From Paludibacteraceae bacterium (GTDB taxonomy: Bacteria > Bacteroidota > Bacteroidia > Bacteroidales > Paludibacteraceae), in assembly GCA_024401475.1 (NCBI GenBank), contig JAKSKZ010000022.1, forward strand, positions 1 through 56,569: DNA of 56,569 nt. Direction: 5' to 3'. Positions within the stretch are counted from its first letter, which is position 1. Each line of letters opens with the position of its first letter. The translations under genes were made by a program, and so were the position numbers. The notes under the pieces are model-generated. The model had not been told where the DNA came from, made no database searches, and saw nothing but the letters and a program-made list of their open reading frames with translations. This document shows positions 18,386 through 28,670 of the stretch, one piece after another.

Positions 18386-19495
18386 ATGTCCATAAAAAGA
18401 ACATTATATATCGCTCTAATCCTATTGCCGGTTATCCTATTTGCGGTTCTATACTCGTTGATTAGGAAACCGACCATCAATGTTTTGTCCGACGAGGCAT
18501 TTCAATTGGAAATGTGGGATGAGCCTATGGCCAAGGGATTTGCCACAACAGAATTCAGATGGCATGACGGAAAAGCCTCTTTCAAATTCAATCTTTCCGA
18601 CTCACTTCCTAATGCTTATGCAGGTTTGAGCGTAGCCAATAAGATTGAGCCTCTTTTTTCTCTCACCAATTACGAATTACGAATCAAATTAAGAAGTGAA
18701 GAGAATGTACCTTTAATTTTCCGCATAAACGAATACATAGAAGACTACACCGACAAAAATCGTTGGGACACATACCTTTTATGTTCGAAAACAGAAAGCA
18801 TTACCAAAGGAGAAAATGAAATCCGTCTAAAGGTGAAGGACATCAACGAGACTCCCAATTGGTGGTATGCAATCAATCAAGCATGGGCAACCAAAGATAT
18901 ACATACAGAAAAATCTGAAATTAGTGAATTGACACTAGTTTTCGAAAATGGCGTACCCCTTGGGAAAGACATCTTGATCGACATTCAAGAATTCAAAATG
19001 GTTTATGACAGCAGTGCATTTTCACCATACCTCATCGCACTGCTTCTCTACTATATCATTTTTGCCACCTTCTATTTCATTAAGCGTGCCAAAGCGAAAA
19101 GCGAAGTAAAATATGTGGTGGTGCCAATCAAAGAAATTGAAACGAAAGGAGAAAAGGCAAAGGGGAAAGATGTGGATATTGTATCTTTCATCGGAGAGAA
19201 CTACCCTAACCCCGATTTCAAGGTGAGCGACGTTGCCAACCACTTCAAACTAACAGAGAACGAGGTTTCTGACATCCTCAAAGAGTATTGCGACAAGACA
19301 TTCCGCCAATACCTCAACCAAATCCGTATGGAAGAGGCTAAGCGACTTTTAAAAGAGAGCAAACAACAAATATCAAGCATAGCCTTCTCGGTAGGTTACA
19401 ACAACGTACAGCACTTCAACCGCGTATTCAAAGAATACACAGGTGTGTCCCCTACTGTTTTCAAAAGCGGCAAAGAAGGCGAATCAGAAGAATGA
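18386..19495 (+). CDS. Membrane-anchored AraC-family transcription regulator
   Basis: A 369-residue protein with two membrane segments: residues ~7-27 (LYIALILLPVILFAVLY) and ~212-233 (SPYLIALLLYYIIFATFYFI). They enclose a periplasmic beta-rich sensor-like domain of ~180 residues. After a charged linker, the last ~100 residues form an AraC DNA-binding domain with two HTH motifs; the second has the family signature (ISSIAFSVGYNNVQHFNRVFKEYTGVSP). The layout suggests a one-component sensor that reads an envelope signal. The sensor domain family is not recognised. It stands alone between the sRNA candidates and a bidirectional terminator. Confidence 0.85.
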   Translation: MSIKRTLYIALILLPVILFAVLYSLIRKPTINVLSDEAFQLEMWDEPMAKGFATTEFRWHDGKASFKFNLSDSLPNAYAGLSVANKIEPLFSLTNYELRIKLRSEENVPLIFRINEYIEDYTDKNRWDTYLLCSKTESITKGENEIRLKVKDINETPNWWYAINQAWATKDIHTEKSEISELTLVFENGVPLGKDILIDIQEFKMVYDSSAFSPYLIALLLYYIIFATFYFIKRAKAKSEVKYVVVPIKEIETKGEKAKGKDVDIVSFIGENYPNPDFKVSDVANHFKLTENEVSDILKEYCDKTFRQYLNQIRMEEAKRLLKESKQQISSIAFSVGYNNVQHFNRVFKEYTGVSPTVFKSGKEGESEE

Positions 19496-19530
19496 TTCCC
19501 TCAATCATATAATGATGTGTCGCCACATAT

Positions 19531-19567
19531 AAATAGGCCCGTCAGGAACATCCTAACGGGCCTATTT
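19531..19567. terminator. Bidirectional terminator between araC-type gene and dcw cluster
   Basis: A 12-bp stem AAATAGGCCCGT / ACGGGCCTATTT, extendable through AGGA/TCCT, has T on one side and A on the other. It can end both the plus-strand regulator and the long minus-strand dcw transcript, whose last gene stops at 19585. Confidence 0.85.
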
Positions 19568-19584
19568 TGCTTTTCTATGGACTA

Positions 19585-20034
19585 TTATGCCAACAAAGAT
19601 TTCACCTTTTCAGAGATAGCCTTACCATCTGCACGACCGGCCAACTTCTTTGAAGCAACACCCATCACCTTGCCCATCTCCTTAGCAGAAGTGGCACCTA
19701 CTTCAGCAATGATTGCCTTCACTTCAGCAGTAAGTTCCTCGTCAGACATTTGCTTAGGCAAATACTTCTCTATAACAGCCAACTCTGCCAACTCGTTTTC
19801 TGCCAATTCCGGACGATTTTGTTGCGTAAAAATATCAGCTGAATCCTTGCGTTGCTTCACCATTTTTTGGATGATTTTCACAGCCTGCTCGTCTGACAAT
19901 TCACCATCGTTTCCTTTAGCAGTCTTAGCCTCCAAGAACTCTTTCTTAACACCACGCAAAGCCTCCAATCTGACTTTGTCCTTCGCAAGCATAGCTTGCT
20001 TTATATCCTCACTGATTTGATCAAATAATGCCAT
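19585..20034 (-). CDS. GatB/YqeY domain-containing protein
   Basis: A 149-residue helical cytoplasmic protein of the YqeY family, related to the tail domain of the GatB amidotransferase subunit. Typical family sequence includes DIKQAMLAKDKVRLEALRGVKKEF, a middle EKYLPKQMSDEEL and a C-terminal stretch with ATSAKEMGKVMG. Its role is unclear; a link to tRNA-dependent amidation is suggested only by the domain. It lies 23 nt after ftsZ, as the last gene of the dcw transcript. Confidence 0.9.
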   Translation of the reverse strand: MALFDQISEDIKQAMLAKDKVRLEALRGVKKEFLEAKTAKGNDGELSDEQAVKIIQKMVKQRKDSADIFTQQNRPELAENELAELAVIEKYLPKQMSDEELTAEVKAIIAEVGATSAKEMGKVMGVASKKLAGRADGKAISEKVKSLLA

Positions 20035-20057
20035 AACCGTCTATTTTAAATTCACTT

Positions 20058-21437
20058 TCAATCTACGTTATTATGGAGGAAGTTATTCGTATCCTTGATT
20101 TCTACCGAATCACCGTCTCCGCTCAAAGAAAAGTTTGACACCTCTCCATTATAAAGACCCTTTTGTACAGTTCCTGCTTTCTTTCGCATAAAAGCAGGCT
20201 GTGACTCATAATTTTCAAGCTCATCATCTGCCGCATCGAAGTTAATCATCCTCTTAGGTTGTGTTTGAGGCACATCGATGACATCTTGAACCGGAGCCAC
20301 ATTGTTTGCAGGAGCAGGATTATACTGACTCTTTGGTTGTCTTTGAATATTCGGAGTTCCATAATAATCCTCCAAATTAACAGTAGGTCGGACAACCTCA
20401 GGCTTAGGCTCTGGTTTAGGAGCATATTTTCCTGCTGTTTCTTCTCCATAGCGCTCTGCATTTGTCAAATCGAAGCCTGTAGCCACAATCGTAACATTAA
20501 CCGCATCTCCCAACGTATTATCAACCGTACATCCCCAAATCGTCTCCGTCTCATTGGTGTCGATTTGTTCATCAATAAAGGCAGTGATTGCTTGCAATTC
20601 ATTCACCATAAGAGGATATTCATTGCTGTAGGCGATATTCATGAGGACGTTTCTCGCACCCTCCAAATTCGTTCGTTGTAGAAGAGGGGAATGCAAAGCA
20701 GCCTCAATAGCATCACTCGCACGATGTTCACCCGTGCACCTTGCAGAACCCATGACAGCATCACCGCTATCCTTCATCACCGTCTTTACATCTTCCAAAT
20801 CGACGTTGACTTTTCCGTGGACCGTAATCAACTCGGCAATACCTTTAGCGGCGATTGTCAAAACATCATCAGCCTTAGCGAAAGCATTTTCAAGACTTAG
20901 ATCAGAGTACAAGTTATTGATACGCTCCGTATTGACAACCAAGATGGCATCGACATGCTTACGCATCTCTTCGACTCCGGCGATGGCTTGTTGCACACGT
21001 CTCCTTCCCTCAAACAAGAATGGGATAGTAACAATACCAATCGTCAAAATGCCCATATCCTTGGCAGCCTGGGCAATTATCGGAGCAGCACCCGTACCTG
21101 TACCACCGCCCATACCTGCAGTAATGAATACCATCTCAGTTGAGTCTTCCAAAATCTCTTGAATCTTAGGAAGAGATTCAATAGCCGCAGCCGCACCATT
21201 TTGAGGTTTATTACCAGCACCAAGACCTTTCTCTCCAAGTTGGACCTTTACTGGAATTGGAGAGTTTTCCAATGCCATCTTATCCGTATTACAGATAACA
21301 AAATCGACATCACAGATTCCTTGGTCAAACATGTGGTTCGCTGCATTGCCACCACCTCCACCGACACCAATAACCTTAATAATCGGTTTATCCTCAGAGA
21401 TTCCCTGTAATTGAATATTTACGCTTTGATCTTCCAT
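20058..21437 (-). CDS. ftsZ: Cell division protein FtsZ
   Basis: The 459-residue tubulin-like GTPase that forms the Z ring. The GTP-binding signature GGGTGTG is at residues 110-116, and the T7-loop NVDLEDVKTVM is present. The globular core ends near residue 325. It is followed by a Pro/Asn-rich linker, a QPAFMRKK peptide that may be the conserved protein-binding peptide, and a Bacteroidetes-type end (NNFLHNNVD). It lies 29 nt after ftsA in the dcw operon. Confidence 0.98.
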   Translation of the reverse strand: MEDQSVNIQLQGISEDKPIIKVIGVGGGGGNAANHMFDQGICDVDFVICNTDKMALENSPIPVKVQLGEKGLGAGNKPQNGAAAAIESLPKIQEILEDSTEMVFITAGMGGGTGTGAAPIIAQAAKDMGILTIGIVTIPFLFEGRRRVQQAIAGVEEMRKHVDAILVVNTERINNLYSDLSLENAFAKADDVLTIAAKGIAELITVHGKVNVDLEDVKTVMKDSGDAVMGSARCTGEHRASDAIEAALHSPLLQRTNLEGARNVLMNIAYSNEYPLMVNELQAITAFIDEQIDTNETETIWGCTVDNTLGDAVNVTIVATGFDLTNAERYGEETAGKYAPKPEPKPEVVRPTVNLEDYYGTPNIQRQPKSQYNPAPANNVAPVQDVIDVPQTQPKRMINFDAADDELENYESQPAFMRKKAGTVQKGLYNGEVSNFSLSGDGDSVEIKDTNNFLHNNVD

Positions 21438-21466
21438 ACGCCTATATTTTTCTATTTCCTATTTCC

Positions 21467-22837
21467 TTAATTTTGGTCACCGTCGGAATATACCTTATCA
21501 GCAAATTCCGCTATTGATTTTTTAAAACGAGAAAATAAATTCGGTGAATCTTGTTTAGTTTTCTCTGTCTTGTTTGTTGCTGGCTTTCTCACAGGTTTAG
21601 AACTCTCCACTGATTGAACAGGCTGTTCTTCCACGCAAGCCGCTTCTACCAATTCCAACAAACCCAATATTTGAGCAAATTCCGGTCTTTTGGCAAATGA
21701 ACCAAATGACGTCTCATCCACACGTACATTACCATAATCCGGTTCGCCGATACGAACGTCTACGCCCGTTCGCAAGGTCATCTTCTTTTGCAAATTTTTA
21801 AGCAAAGCACCTTCGCCAGTCATCACTATTTCATTAATATGATTTAGCGAGTAGGTTGACTCTAAATATTGCCAAATGGAATCTATAATTTCATCCACAC
21901 GAGACTCAACAACTTCGGCCAAAAATTTAGTATTGACGGTCATGTTTCCAATTGCAATATCCATGTCCTCCGTCTCACTAGGCAAAGTAGAGCCGAACCT
22001 CTTCTTTAGCTTTTCAGCCACGTTCTCCTGCAGTTTCAAACATGTGATGTCTGTCGTGATAACCTTTCCTCCGAAAGGAGCAACTAACAAATTACGAAGC
22101 ACGCCTTTGCTATATACGGCAACTGAAGTCGTACCGCCTCCAAAATCGAAAAGAGCACAACCCGACTTCATCTCTTCGTCAGACAAAACAGACATTGCAG
22201 CGGCTTCTATAGCAAGCGGAGCATTTGCCAATTCATATCCAGCCCTTTTGACACATGCTTCCAAATTCTTACGCAATTTAAGATCTCCTGACACTATCTT
22301 ATAACGACCCGATATTCTATTTGCCAAACATCCAATTGGAGCCAATTCATCATCATCGTCTATGGAGAATTCCTGAGGGACGATTTTCAATATTTCAGAA
22401 TTGACCATCTTCACGTTCTTTGCTTCATCATACAAAGAATCCATCAACTCTTGCGTCACCTCTATTTGTTCCGATCCCAAAGTGCGAAGAACTTGATTTT
22501 CTGTGGTTTTAATAGACTTTCCGTTCAATCCGACACAAACCTTTTTAATCTTAAGTTTGAGTCTATCTTTATCTTCCCGTTCGTCATTAATCACCTTATT
22601 CAATTGGTTTTCCAACCCTTGAAGAAGTGTTTTAATTGCGAAAGCTGAAGTTTCCAAATTAAAGACACAACCTCGCTTAACTCCCTGAGATGGCACGGAG
22701 TTATAACATAAAAGTTCTACCGAGTTACCTTCGTCAGCATCTGAGACACGAACGCCAGCCGCCGCTCTGAATTTAGAAGAGCCCAAATCCATGACTACGA
22801 CCAAGTCTTCAACTGCAATGTCATTCAAATTCGTCAT
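21467..22837 (-). CDS. ftsA: Cell division protein FtsA
   Basis: A 456-residue actin-like protein that tethers FtsZ to the membrane. The ATPase phosphate motifs are visible (VVMDLGSSKFRAAAGV at the N-terminus, CALFDFGGGTTSVAVY, and IVMTGEGALLKNL). An SHS2-type 1C insertion lies between. The C-terminus (NLFSRFKKSIAEFADKVYS) is an amphipathic membrane-targeting helix. It follows ftsQ by 22 nt and precedes ftsZ. Confidence 0.96.
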   Translation of the reverse strand: MTNLNDIAVEDLVVVMDLGSSKFRAAAGVRVSDADEGNSVELLCYNSVPSQGVKRGCVFNLETSAFAIKTLLQGLENQLNKVINDEREDKDRLKLKIKKVCVGLNGKSIKTTENQVLRTLGSEQIEVTQELMDSLYDEAKNVKMVNSEILKIVPQEFSIDDDDELAPIGCLANRISGRYKIVSGDLKLRKNLEACVKRAGYELANAPLAIEAAAMSVLSDEEMKSGCALFDFGGGTTSVAVYSKGVLRNLLVAPFGGKVITTDITCLKLQENVAEKLKKRFGSTLPSETEDMDIAIGNMTVNTKFLAEVVESRVDEIIDSIWQYLESTYSLNHINEIVMTGEGALLKNLQKKMTLRTGVDVRIGEPDYGNVRVDETSFGSFAKRPEFAQILGLLELVEAACVEEQPVQSVESSKPVRKPATNKTEKTKQDSPNLFSRFKKSIAEFADKVYSDGDQN

Positions 22838-22859
22838 ATATCAATTCTTTTATTTTCTT

Positions 22860-23591
22860 CTACCTTTTCGTACAAACCACTTGGTTGTCAAACTTCAAAT
22901 TAATCTTTCTGTACTTATTCCAACCTGTTCGGCTGAATCCATTCTTATAGACAGAAAGCAACTTCTCCAATTTGTACTCGTAATTGTCCAACGAGCCCAA
23001 GAGAATAACCTGATCACCTACTCTCGGCACAAGTTCTATCTCATTATGAGAGTCAACATATATCTGTTCTACCTGAGCATTCCAAAACTCATGTTTACGA
23101 AGAAACATAGCGAAATCATACAACTCATTTTTCGCCATATTCTCCGATATATAGCCAGAGGCTATCGGCACGTATGCAGTAAACTCGTTAGACACTGGCA
23201 TGACAAAGCCATCGCTATCTATATAATAACCATGACCTCCATTCATCACGCGCAAAACGGGTTCACGCTGCATAATAACGATTCCGACCTGTCCTCCGGG
23301 AGTCTTAAAACATTCTGCACTCTTTATTCTGGGTTGCTTTTTGAGGATAGCCTCCAACTTATCCAATTTCACATCCTTCATAGTGCTCCCTACTGGATTC
23401 ACATTCTCGCGCTCCAACAAACGTGCCACATCTCGTTTAGAAATAAATCTGAGCGTCGCACTATCTTGGATTTCAACGGACACAGCTCGGCAGACTTGAA
23501 CATTCGACCTATACGTAAACGCATAGACCGAAAAGATCATATAGCCGAATATGACAATCAACACTGCTATTTTAGTCCATTTCTCACGCAT
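22860..23591 (-). CDS. ftsQ: Cell division protein FtsQ
   Basis: A 243-residue bitopic membrane protein: a short cytoplasmic start, one membrane segment (residues ~8-27, IAVLIVIFGYMIFSVYAFT) and a periplasmic POTRA-like part (LDKLEAILKKQPRIKSAECF). It belongs to the divisome bridge with FtsL/FtsB. The 5' end overlaps the end of murC by 8 bp, which implies translational coupling. Sequence is diverged, as usual for Bacteroidetes FtsQ; position supports the call. Confidence 0.88.
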   Translation of the reverse strand: MREKWTKIAVLIVIFGYMIFSVYAFTYRSNVQVCRAVSVEIQDSATLRFISKRDVARLLERENVNPVGSTMKDVKLDKLEAILKKQPRIKSAECFKTPGGQVGIVIMQREPVLRVMNGGHGYYIDSDGFVMPVSNEFTAYVPIASGYISENMAKNELYDFAMFLRKHEFWNAQVEQIYVDSHNEIELVPRVGDQVILLGSLDNYEYKLEKLLSVYKNGFSRTGWNKYRKINLKFDNQVVCTKR

Positions 23592-24957
23592 TAGCCTTAT
23601 CCAATAGTATTTGTTTTATCTCAGGAATCATTAAATCAATATCTCCCGCGCCTACGGTCAAAAACACCTCTTGCTTGTTTGTTCGGAGATATTCCAAAAG
23701 TTCTGGCTTGGAACAAATACGCTTATTGGGAATCGTAATTTTATCAAGCAACATTTGGGAACTAACCCCTTCGATTGGCAATTCTCTAGCAGGATATATA
23801 TCCAACAGAACCACCTCGTCAAGCAAAGACAAGCTACGGGCAAAATCATCTGCGAAATCACGCGTACGAGTATAAAGATGTGGTTGAAAAACACCACATA
23901 TATGTTTGTCTGCATACAAAGCTCGGACGGACTCTATGCACGACTTCAACTCCATCGGATGATGTGCATAATCATCCATAAAGACAATATCATCTTGTTT
24001 GATATGGAAATCGAAACGACGCTTCACTCCCGCAAAAGATGCCATCGCCGCACGCATTTCATCTGCCGTAGCTCCATTCAGATGAGCCATGGCCATAGCT
24101 GCAACAGCATTCTCCACATTTATCATGACAGGAACTCCCAACTTTACATCTTTCACCACTGCATCAGGAGCCACAAAGTCGAAGATCAAGTCGCCATTGC
24201 CCACACGAATATTCTCCGCATGGAAATCACCCTCGGATGAAGAGTAGGAATAAACCCTAACAGATGCAGAAGATTTAGGATTTATAGGCAATCCTTTCTT
24301 TATCAACAAAACTCCCCCATCGCGAACAAGAGAGGTGAATGATTCAAATCCTGCACGATACTCCTTTTCAGTGCCATATATGTCCAAATGGTCGGCATCA
24401 ACAGCTGTCACTACAGCCATATATGGAGTTAGGGTGAGGAACGAACGGTCATATTCATCCGCCTCGATCACCACAAGGTCACTTTTGTCGGACAAAAGCA
24501 AATTCTGCTTGAAGTTTTTAGAAATGCCACCCAAGAACGCATTACAATCGAGGTGAGAATTACGCAAAAGATGAGCCGTCATTGTTGACGTCGTTGTCTT
24601 TCCATGCGTACCAGAAATACAGATTCCACGCTGCATACGCGTAATTTCGCCCAATACTTGGGAGCGCTTCATCAAGGTGAACCCATTCTCCTTAAAATAT
24701 AAAAGCTCCGTATTCGTCTGTGGAATGGCAGGCGTAACAACCACCAAGGTTGCCTCCTTATCCTTGAACGAGGCTGGTATCAACGAACAATCATCCTCAT
24801 AATGGATAGCAATACCCTCAGACTGCAACTCCTTTGTCAAAACAGAAGCAGTACGATCATAGCCAGCCACAGAGAAGCCCTTCGCATTAAAATAGCGAGC
24901 CAAGGCACTCATCCCGATACCACCGATACCAATGAAAAATATGTTTTTCTTTTCCAT
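23584..24957 (-). CDS. murC: UDP-N-acetylmuramate--L-alanine ligase
   Basis: A 457-residue cytoplasmic Mur ligase that adds L-Ala to UDP-MurNAc. The N-terminal Rossmann loop IGIGGIGMSALA is followed by the ATP-binding GTHGKTTT at residues 116-123, then EADEYDRSF and the HHP region (DDYAHHPMELK). It lies between murG and ftsQ, overlapping the latter by 8 bp. Confidence 0.97.
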   Translation of the reverse strand: MEKKNIFFIGIGGIGMSALARYFNAKGFSVAGYDRTASVLTKELQSEGIAIHYEDDCSLIPASFKDKEATLVVVTPAIPQTNTELLYFKENGFTLMKRSQVLGEITRMQRGICISGTHGKTTTSTMTAHLLRNSHLDCNAFLGGISKNFKQNLLLSDKSDLVVIEADEYDRSFLTLTPYMAVVTAVDADHLDIYGTEKEYRAGFESFTSLVRDGGVLLIKKGLPINPKSSASVRVYSYSSSEGDFHAENIRVGNGDLIFDFVAPDAVVKDVKLGVPVMINVENAVAAMAMAHLNGATADEMRAAMASFAGVKRRFDFHIKQDDIVFMDDYAHHPMELKSCIESVRALYADKHICGVFQPHLYTRTRDFADDFARSLSLLDEVVLLDIYPARELPIEGVSSQMLLDKITIPNKRICSKPELLEYLRTNKQEVFLTVGAGDIDLMIPEIKQILLDKANA

Positions 24958-24972
24958 GTCAAAACCTTTATA

Positions 24973-26070
24973 TCAGACCAAAGCCAAGATTTCAGATGCA
25001 ATGCGGTCGGCCGAGTCCAACTGAGCCATAGCAAGCGAATTCTTAGATATAAGAGCCAATCGTTCGTCATCAAAAATCAACGACAAAGCGGCATCCACCA
25101 TCTTATCAGGAGCCTCCGCATCCGTAATCATCACTGCCGCATCACGATTGGCCAATGCCATTGCATTCTTTGTTTGATGATCTTCAGCCACGTTTGGAGA
25201 TGGAACAAGAACTGAAGGCTTGCCCAACAGACACAATTCAGAAATCGAACTTGCACCCGCCCTTGAAATAACCAAATCCGCTATGGAATAGGCATAATCC
25301 ATTCTTTTCACAAAATCAGTCACCAAGAGAGAATCAGAAGCAAAAGCCTCCGATTGTTTCTTCATATCCTCAAAGTAATACTTACCTGTTTGCCACAACA
25401 CTTGGATGCCTGCATCACTCAACTTTTTAAGGCCAAGCAATGTACTCTTGTTCAACGTGCGCGCACCAAGACTACCACCGATAATCAACAATGTACGTTT
25501 AGATGGCGAGAAGTTGAAAAACTTGTAAGCCTCTTCCGATTTTGGAGCCACCTCCAAAAAATCTTGACGGACAGGGTTTCCCGTAAGCAAAATAGCCTCT
25601 TTAGGGAAGAACTTCTCCATTCCATCATAAGCCACACATATCTTGGCTGCTTTCTTCGCCAACAATTTATTCGTCACACCCGCATAAGAGTTTTGCTCCT
25701 GCAAAACGGTTGGGATGCCCAATGAATTTGCAGCATACAAAGTAGGACCGCTAGCATAACCACCCACGCCAACCACTGCATTAGGTTTGAACTCCTTAAC
25801 TATGCGCTTAGCCATGAACAAACTCTTCGCCAAACAGAACAGCACCTTAATGTTTTTCAACATGTTCTTTCTGTCAAAGCCAAAAACGGGAAGCCCCTTT
25901 ATCTGATATCCAGCCGCTGGGACCTTCTCCATTTCCATACGACCTTCTGCTCCGACAAAGAGGAATTCTGCGTCTGGAACACGTTTTTTCAACGCATTCG
26001 CTATAGAAATTGCAGGGAAGATATGGCCACCCGTGCCTCCTCCACTGATTATAAATTTCAACTTACTCAT
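24973..26070 (-). CDS. murG: Lipid II synthase MurG (GlcNAc transferase)
   Basis: A 365-residue GT-B glycosyltransferase at the inner face of the membrane, converting lipid I to lipid II. It has the N-terminal GGGTGGHIFPA loop, VVGVGGYASGP, and the C-terminal donor site (ISRAGASSISELCLLGKPSVLVPSPNVAEDHQTKNA). It overlaps ftsW by 8 bp and precedes murC by 15 nt. Confidence 0.97.
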   Translation of the reverse strand: MSKLKFIISGGGTGGHIFPAISIANALKKRVPDAEFLFVGAEGRMEMEKVPAAGYQIKGLPVFGFDRKNMLKNIKVLFCLAKSLFMAKRIVKEFKPNAVVGVGGYASGPTLYAANSLGIPTVLQEQNSYAGVTNKLLAKKAAKICVAYDGMEKFFPKEAILLTGNPVRQDFLEVAPKSEEAYKFFNFSPSKRTLLIIGGSLGARTLNKSTLLGLKKLSDAGIQVLWQTGKYYFEDMKKQSEAFASDSLLVTDFVKRMDYAYSIADLVISRAGASSISELCLLGKPSVLVPSPNVAEDHQTKNAMALANRDAAVMITDAEAPDKMVDAALSLIFDDERLALISKNSLAMAQLDSADRIASEILALV

Positions 26071-27271
26071 TTTTTTCAGTCTTTTCTTTTTTTACTTTTT
26101 TCTCTTTTTGTCCTCCTGACGACTCTTTTTGAAGAGAATCACGACTAACACCTAACATGAGGCCAAAATAGGCACTCGTGATAACGATAGACGTTCCACC
26201 CCTACTGATCAGAGGAAGCGGCTGTCCGGTCACCGGGAATAATCCAACCGCCACCGCCATGTTAATAAAGGCTTGGAAAACAATCATCGTCGAAAGCCCC
26301 AGAACAAGTATTGCCGAATATACGCTATCGCAATCCCTGGCTATTATGGCGGCTCGGTATAAGAGTATCATATACAAGAGCAACACAACCAAAGCGCCCC
26401 CGATGCCCATCTCTTCAATGATTATAGCGAAGATGAAATCAGAGAATGCCTGCGGCAAGAAATCTCGTTCTATACTGTTACCAATGCCCTTCCCAACATA
26501 ATTGCTATTAGATATCGCAATTTTAGCATGAGCCTCCTGATAATTCTTATCGTCGATAACGAATTTATCCTCTTCCGAGCCGCTATGGAAATTCGATAGA
26601 CGATGAACCCATACACTAGTACGGTGGGTAACTGCGTTCTCCGGCAAAATCTGTGCTATACCAAAAAACAGCACGACCATGATAACCAACGCAGCTATAG
26701 TCTTTCCCAACCACTTCAATGGCACCCGGGCATAAAACATCATCGTAAAAGTCACACCTCCACACAAGATCGCCGTAGAGAAATTCTCAGGGAAGATCAA
26801 CATACATAGCAAGCCCGCCAATCCAAGAGAAATGCCAAATGCGACTTTCTTAGAAAAAATGTTTTCTCTCGTAAAGAGTTGCAGCATTATTGCCAAATTT
26901 ATCACCAAAGCCAATTTTGCCAGCTCTGAAGGTTGAAATCTGACGCCCATGATACTGGCCCATCGTGAAGCTTCATTTACAGAGACTCCTGAAAACAGCA
27001 CGTAAACCAACATAAACAAGGCAAAGACATAAAGGACGGGCCCCATCACCATCAGAACCTTGGGCGAAAAGAGATGCATTACGAACGCAACCAAGAAACC
27101 TACACAAAGGAATGTAATATGGCTCCATACGGGCATGAAATAACTAGACTGCTTGTAGGCAAGCGAACTAGACGCGCTATACATTTCCAAAGCAGAAAGA
27201 GCCAAGAATAATCCAAAGATCACCCATAGGATCTTATCGCCCCTAAACGTATTACACAAAAACTCTTTCAT
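26063..27271 (-). CDS. ftsW: SEDS glycosyltransferase FtsW
   Basis: A 402-residue polytopic membrane protein (about ten helices) of the SEDS family, which polymerises septal glycan from lipid II together with FtsI. Family motifs include RWASIMGVRFQPSELAKLALV and the C-terminal VAVGLFPVTGQPLPLISRGGTS. The tail is Lys/Glu-rich and cytoplasmic. Its end overlaps murG; murD lies 41 nt upstream. Confidence 0.96.
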   Translation of the reverse strand: MKEFLCNTFRGDKILWVIFGLFLALSALEMYSASSSLAYKQSSYFMPVWSHITFLCVGFLVAFVMHLFSPKVLMVMGPVLYVFALFMLVYVLFSGVSVNEASRWASIMGVRFQPSELAKLALVINLAIMLQLFTRENIFSKKVAFGISLGLAGLLCMLIFPENFSTAILCGGVTFTMMFYARVPLKWLGKTIAALVIMVVLFFGIAQILPENAVTHRTSVWVHRLSNFHSGSEEDKFVIDDKNYQEAHAKIAISNSNYVGKGIGNSIERDFLPQAFSDFIFAIIIEEMGIGGALVVLLLYMILLYRAAIIARDCDSVYSAILVLGLSTMIVFQAFINMAVAVGLFPVTGQPLPLISRGGTSIVITSAYFGLMLGVSRDSLQKESSGGQKEKKVKKEKTEKNE

Positions 27272-27312
27272 AAATCACAATCCTCGTAGAACTCGGTTAT
27301 ACCAACTATTAA

Positions 27313-28644
27313 TTAAAGATTTCTAACTTGCTCCTTGAATTGGCGACCTCTATCCTCATAACTTTGGAACAAGTCGAAACTTGCACAACAAGGAGAGAGC
27401 AATACAGTGTCGCCCTTTTGAGCATAAGCGAAACACTTGTCAACAGCCTCCTTCATAGAAAGAGCATCAGATATTGCAGGAACCTTACCGTCAAAGAATG
27501 CATGAAGTTTAGCATTATCAACACCTAAGCATACGATAGCACGAACCTTCTCCTTTACCAAATCCTCGATTTCAGTATAATCGTTACCCTTGTCTGTACC
27601 GCCCAAAATCAAGACAACAGGAGTCTTCATGCATTGCAATGCATACCAGCATGAGTTTACATTCGTTGCCTTAGAATCATTAACGAACAAGACATTGCGA
27701 ACTTTTGCCACTGGTTCGAGTCTATGCTCAACTCCACGGAAATCGCTCAACGACTCACGGATGCTTGACTTGTTAATCTCCGAGATGCAAGACGTAATAC
27801 CTGCAGCCATAGAGTTATAAACATTATGCTGACCCTTCAACGACAATTTATTTAGTTCCATATCAAATTCGCTATCTTTAACTGTTATTTTTAATAATTC
27901 ATCTTCAATATATGCGGCTAAGCCCTCTTTCTTTTCCAAAGCAAATGGACATTTGGTTGCTTTGATGTCCCTCTTTGCCAACTCCTGTTGAATCACAGGA
28001 TCGTCATTCCAGTAAATGAAATAATCATTCTCCGTCATATTCTGGACGATTCGGAATTTAGAATCAATATAGTTTTGGAACTTATACTCATATCGATCCA
28101 AATGATCTGGAGTAATGTTCAACAAGATTGCGACATCAGCCTTGAACTCATACATTCCGTCCAATTGGAAACTACTCAACTCAATGACGTAGTAGTCGTG
28201 CGGGTCAATAGCCACTTGCCTTGCCAAACTAAATCCAACATTACCAGCCAAGCTTGCGTCCAGACCTGCCTTTGTCAAGATGTGGTGAACAAGAGTCGTA
28301 GTTGTGGTTTTTCCGTTACTTCCCGTGATACAAATCATTTTCGATTTTGAATAACGGCCAGCAAACTCAACTTCAGAAATGATAGGAGTACCTTTTTCTC
28401 TCAACATCTTAATGATAGGAGCCTTTTCAGGAATACCAGGACTCTTTATCACTTCATCAGCGGCAAGAATTCGTTCTTCCGTATGCTGTTTCTCCTCCCA
28501 CTCAATGGCGTGGTCGTTCAACTCCTTCTTGTACTTCTCTTTTATCTCAGACTTATCTGAGACAAAAACCTCAAAACCCTTTTCTTTTGCCAGTATAGCG
28601 GAGCCTACACCACTCTCGCCAGCACCCAACACTACTATCTTCAT
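27313..28644 (-). CDS. murD: UDP-N-acetylmuramoylalanine--D-glutamate ligase
   Basis: A 443-residue Mur ligase that adds D-Glu. It has the N-terminal GAGESGVGSA loop, the ATP-binding GSNGKTTTT, LNITPDHLDRY, NDSKATN and LSPCCASFD near the end. It lies between mraY and ftsW, as usual in this cluster. Confidence 0.97.
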   Translation of the reverse strand: MKIVVLGAGESGVGSAILAKEKGFEVFVSDKSEIKEKYKKELNDHAIEWEEKQHTEERILAADEVIKSPGIPEKAPIIKMLREKGTPIISEVEFAGRYSKSKMICITGSNGKTTTTTLVHHILTKAGLDASLAGNVGFSLARQVAIDPHDYYVIELSSFQLDGMYEFKADVAILLNITPDHLDRYEYKFQNYIDSKFRIVQNMTENDYFIYWNDDPVIQQELAKRDIKATKCPFALEKKEGLAAYIEDELLKITVKDSEFDMELNKLSLKGQHNVYNSMAAGITSCISEINKSSIRESLSDFRGVEHRLEPVAKVRNVLFVNDSKATNVNSCWYALQCMKTPVVLILGGTDKGNDYTEIEDLVKEKVRAIVCLGVDNAKLHAFFDGKVPAISDALSMKEAVDKCFAYAQKGDTVLLSPCCASFDLFQSYEDRGRQFKEQVRNL

Positions 28645-28670
28645 ATCTTAGAACTTTTATTCAAAAGTTA

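Noticed and set aside
19517..20020. A 167-codon plus-strand frame over the YqeY gene
   Set aside because: Antisense shadow of a clear YqeY-family gene; its 5' part also contains the terminator at 19531.
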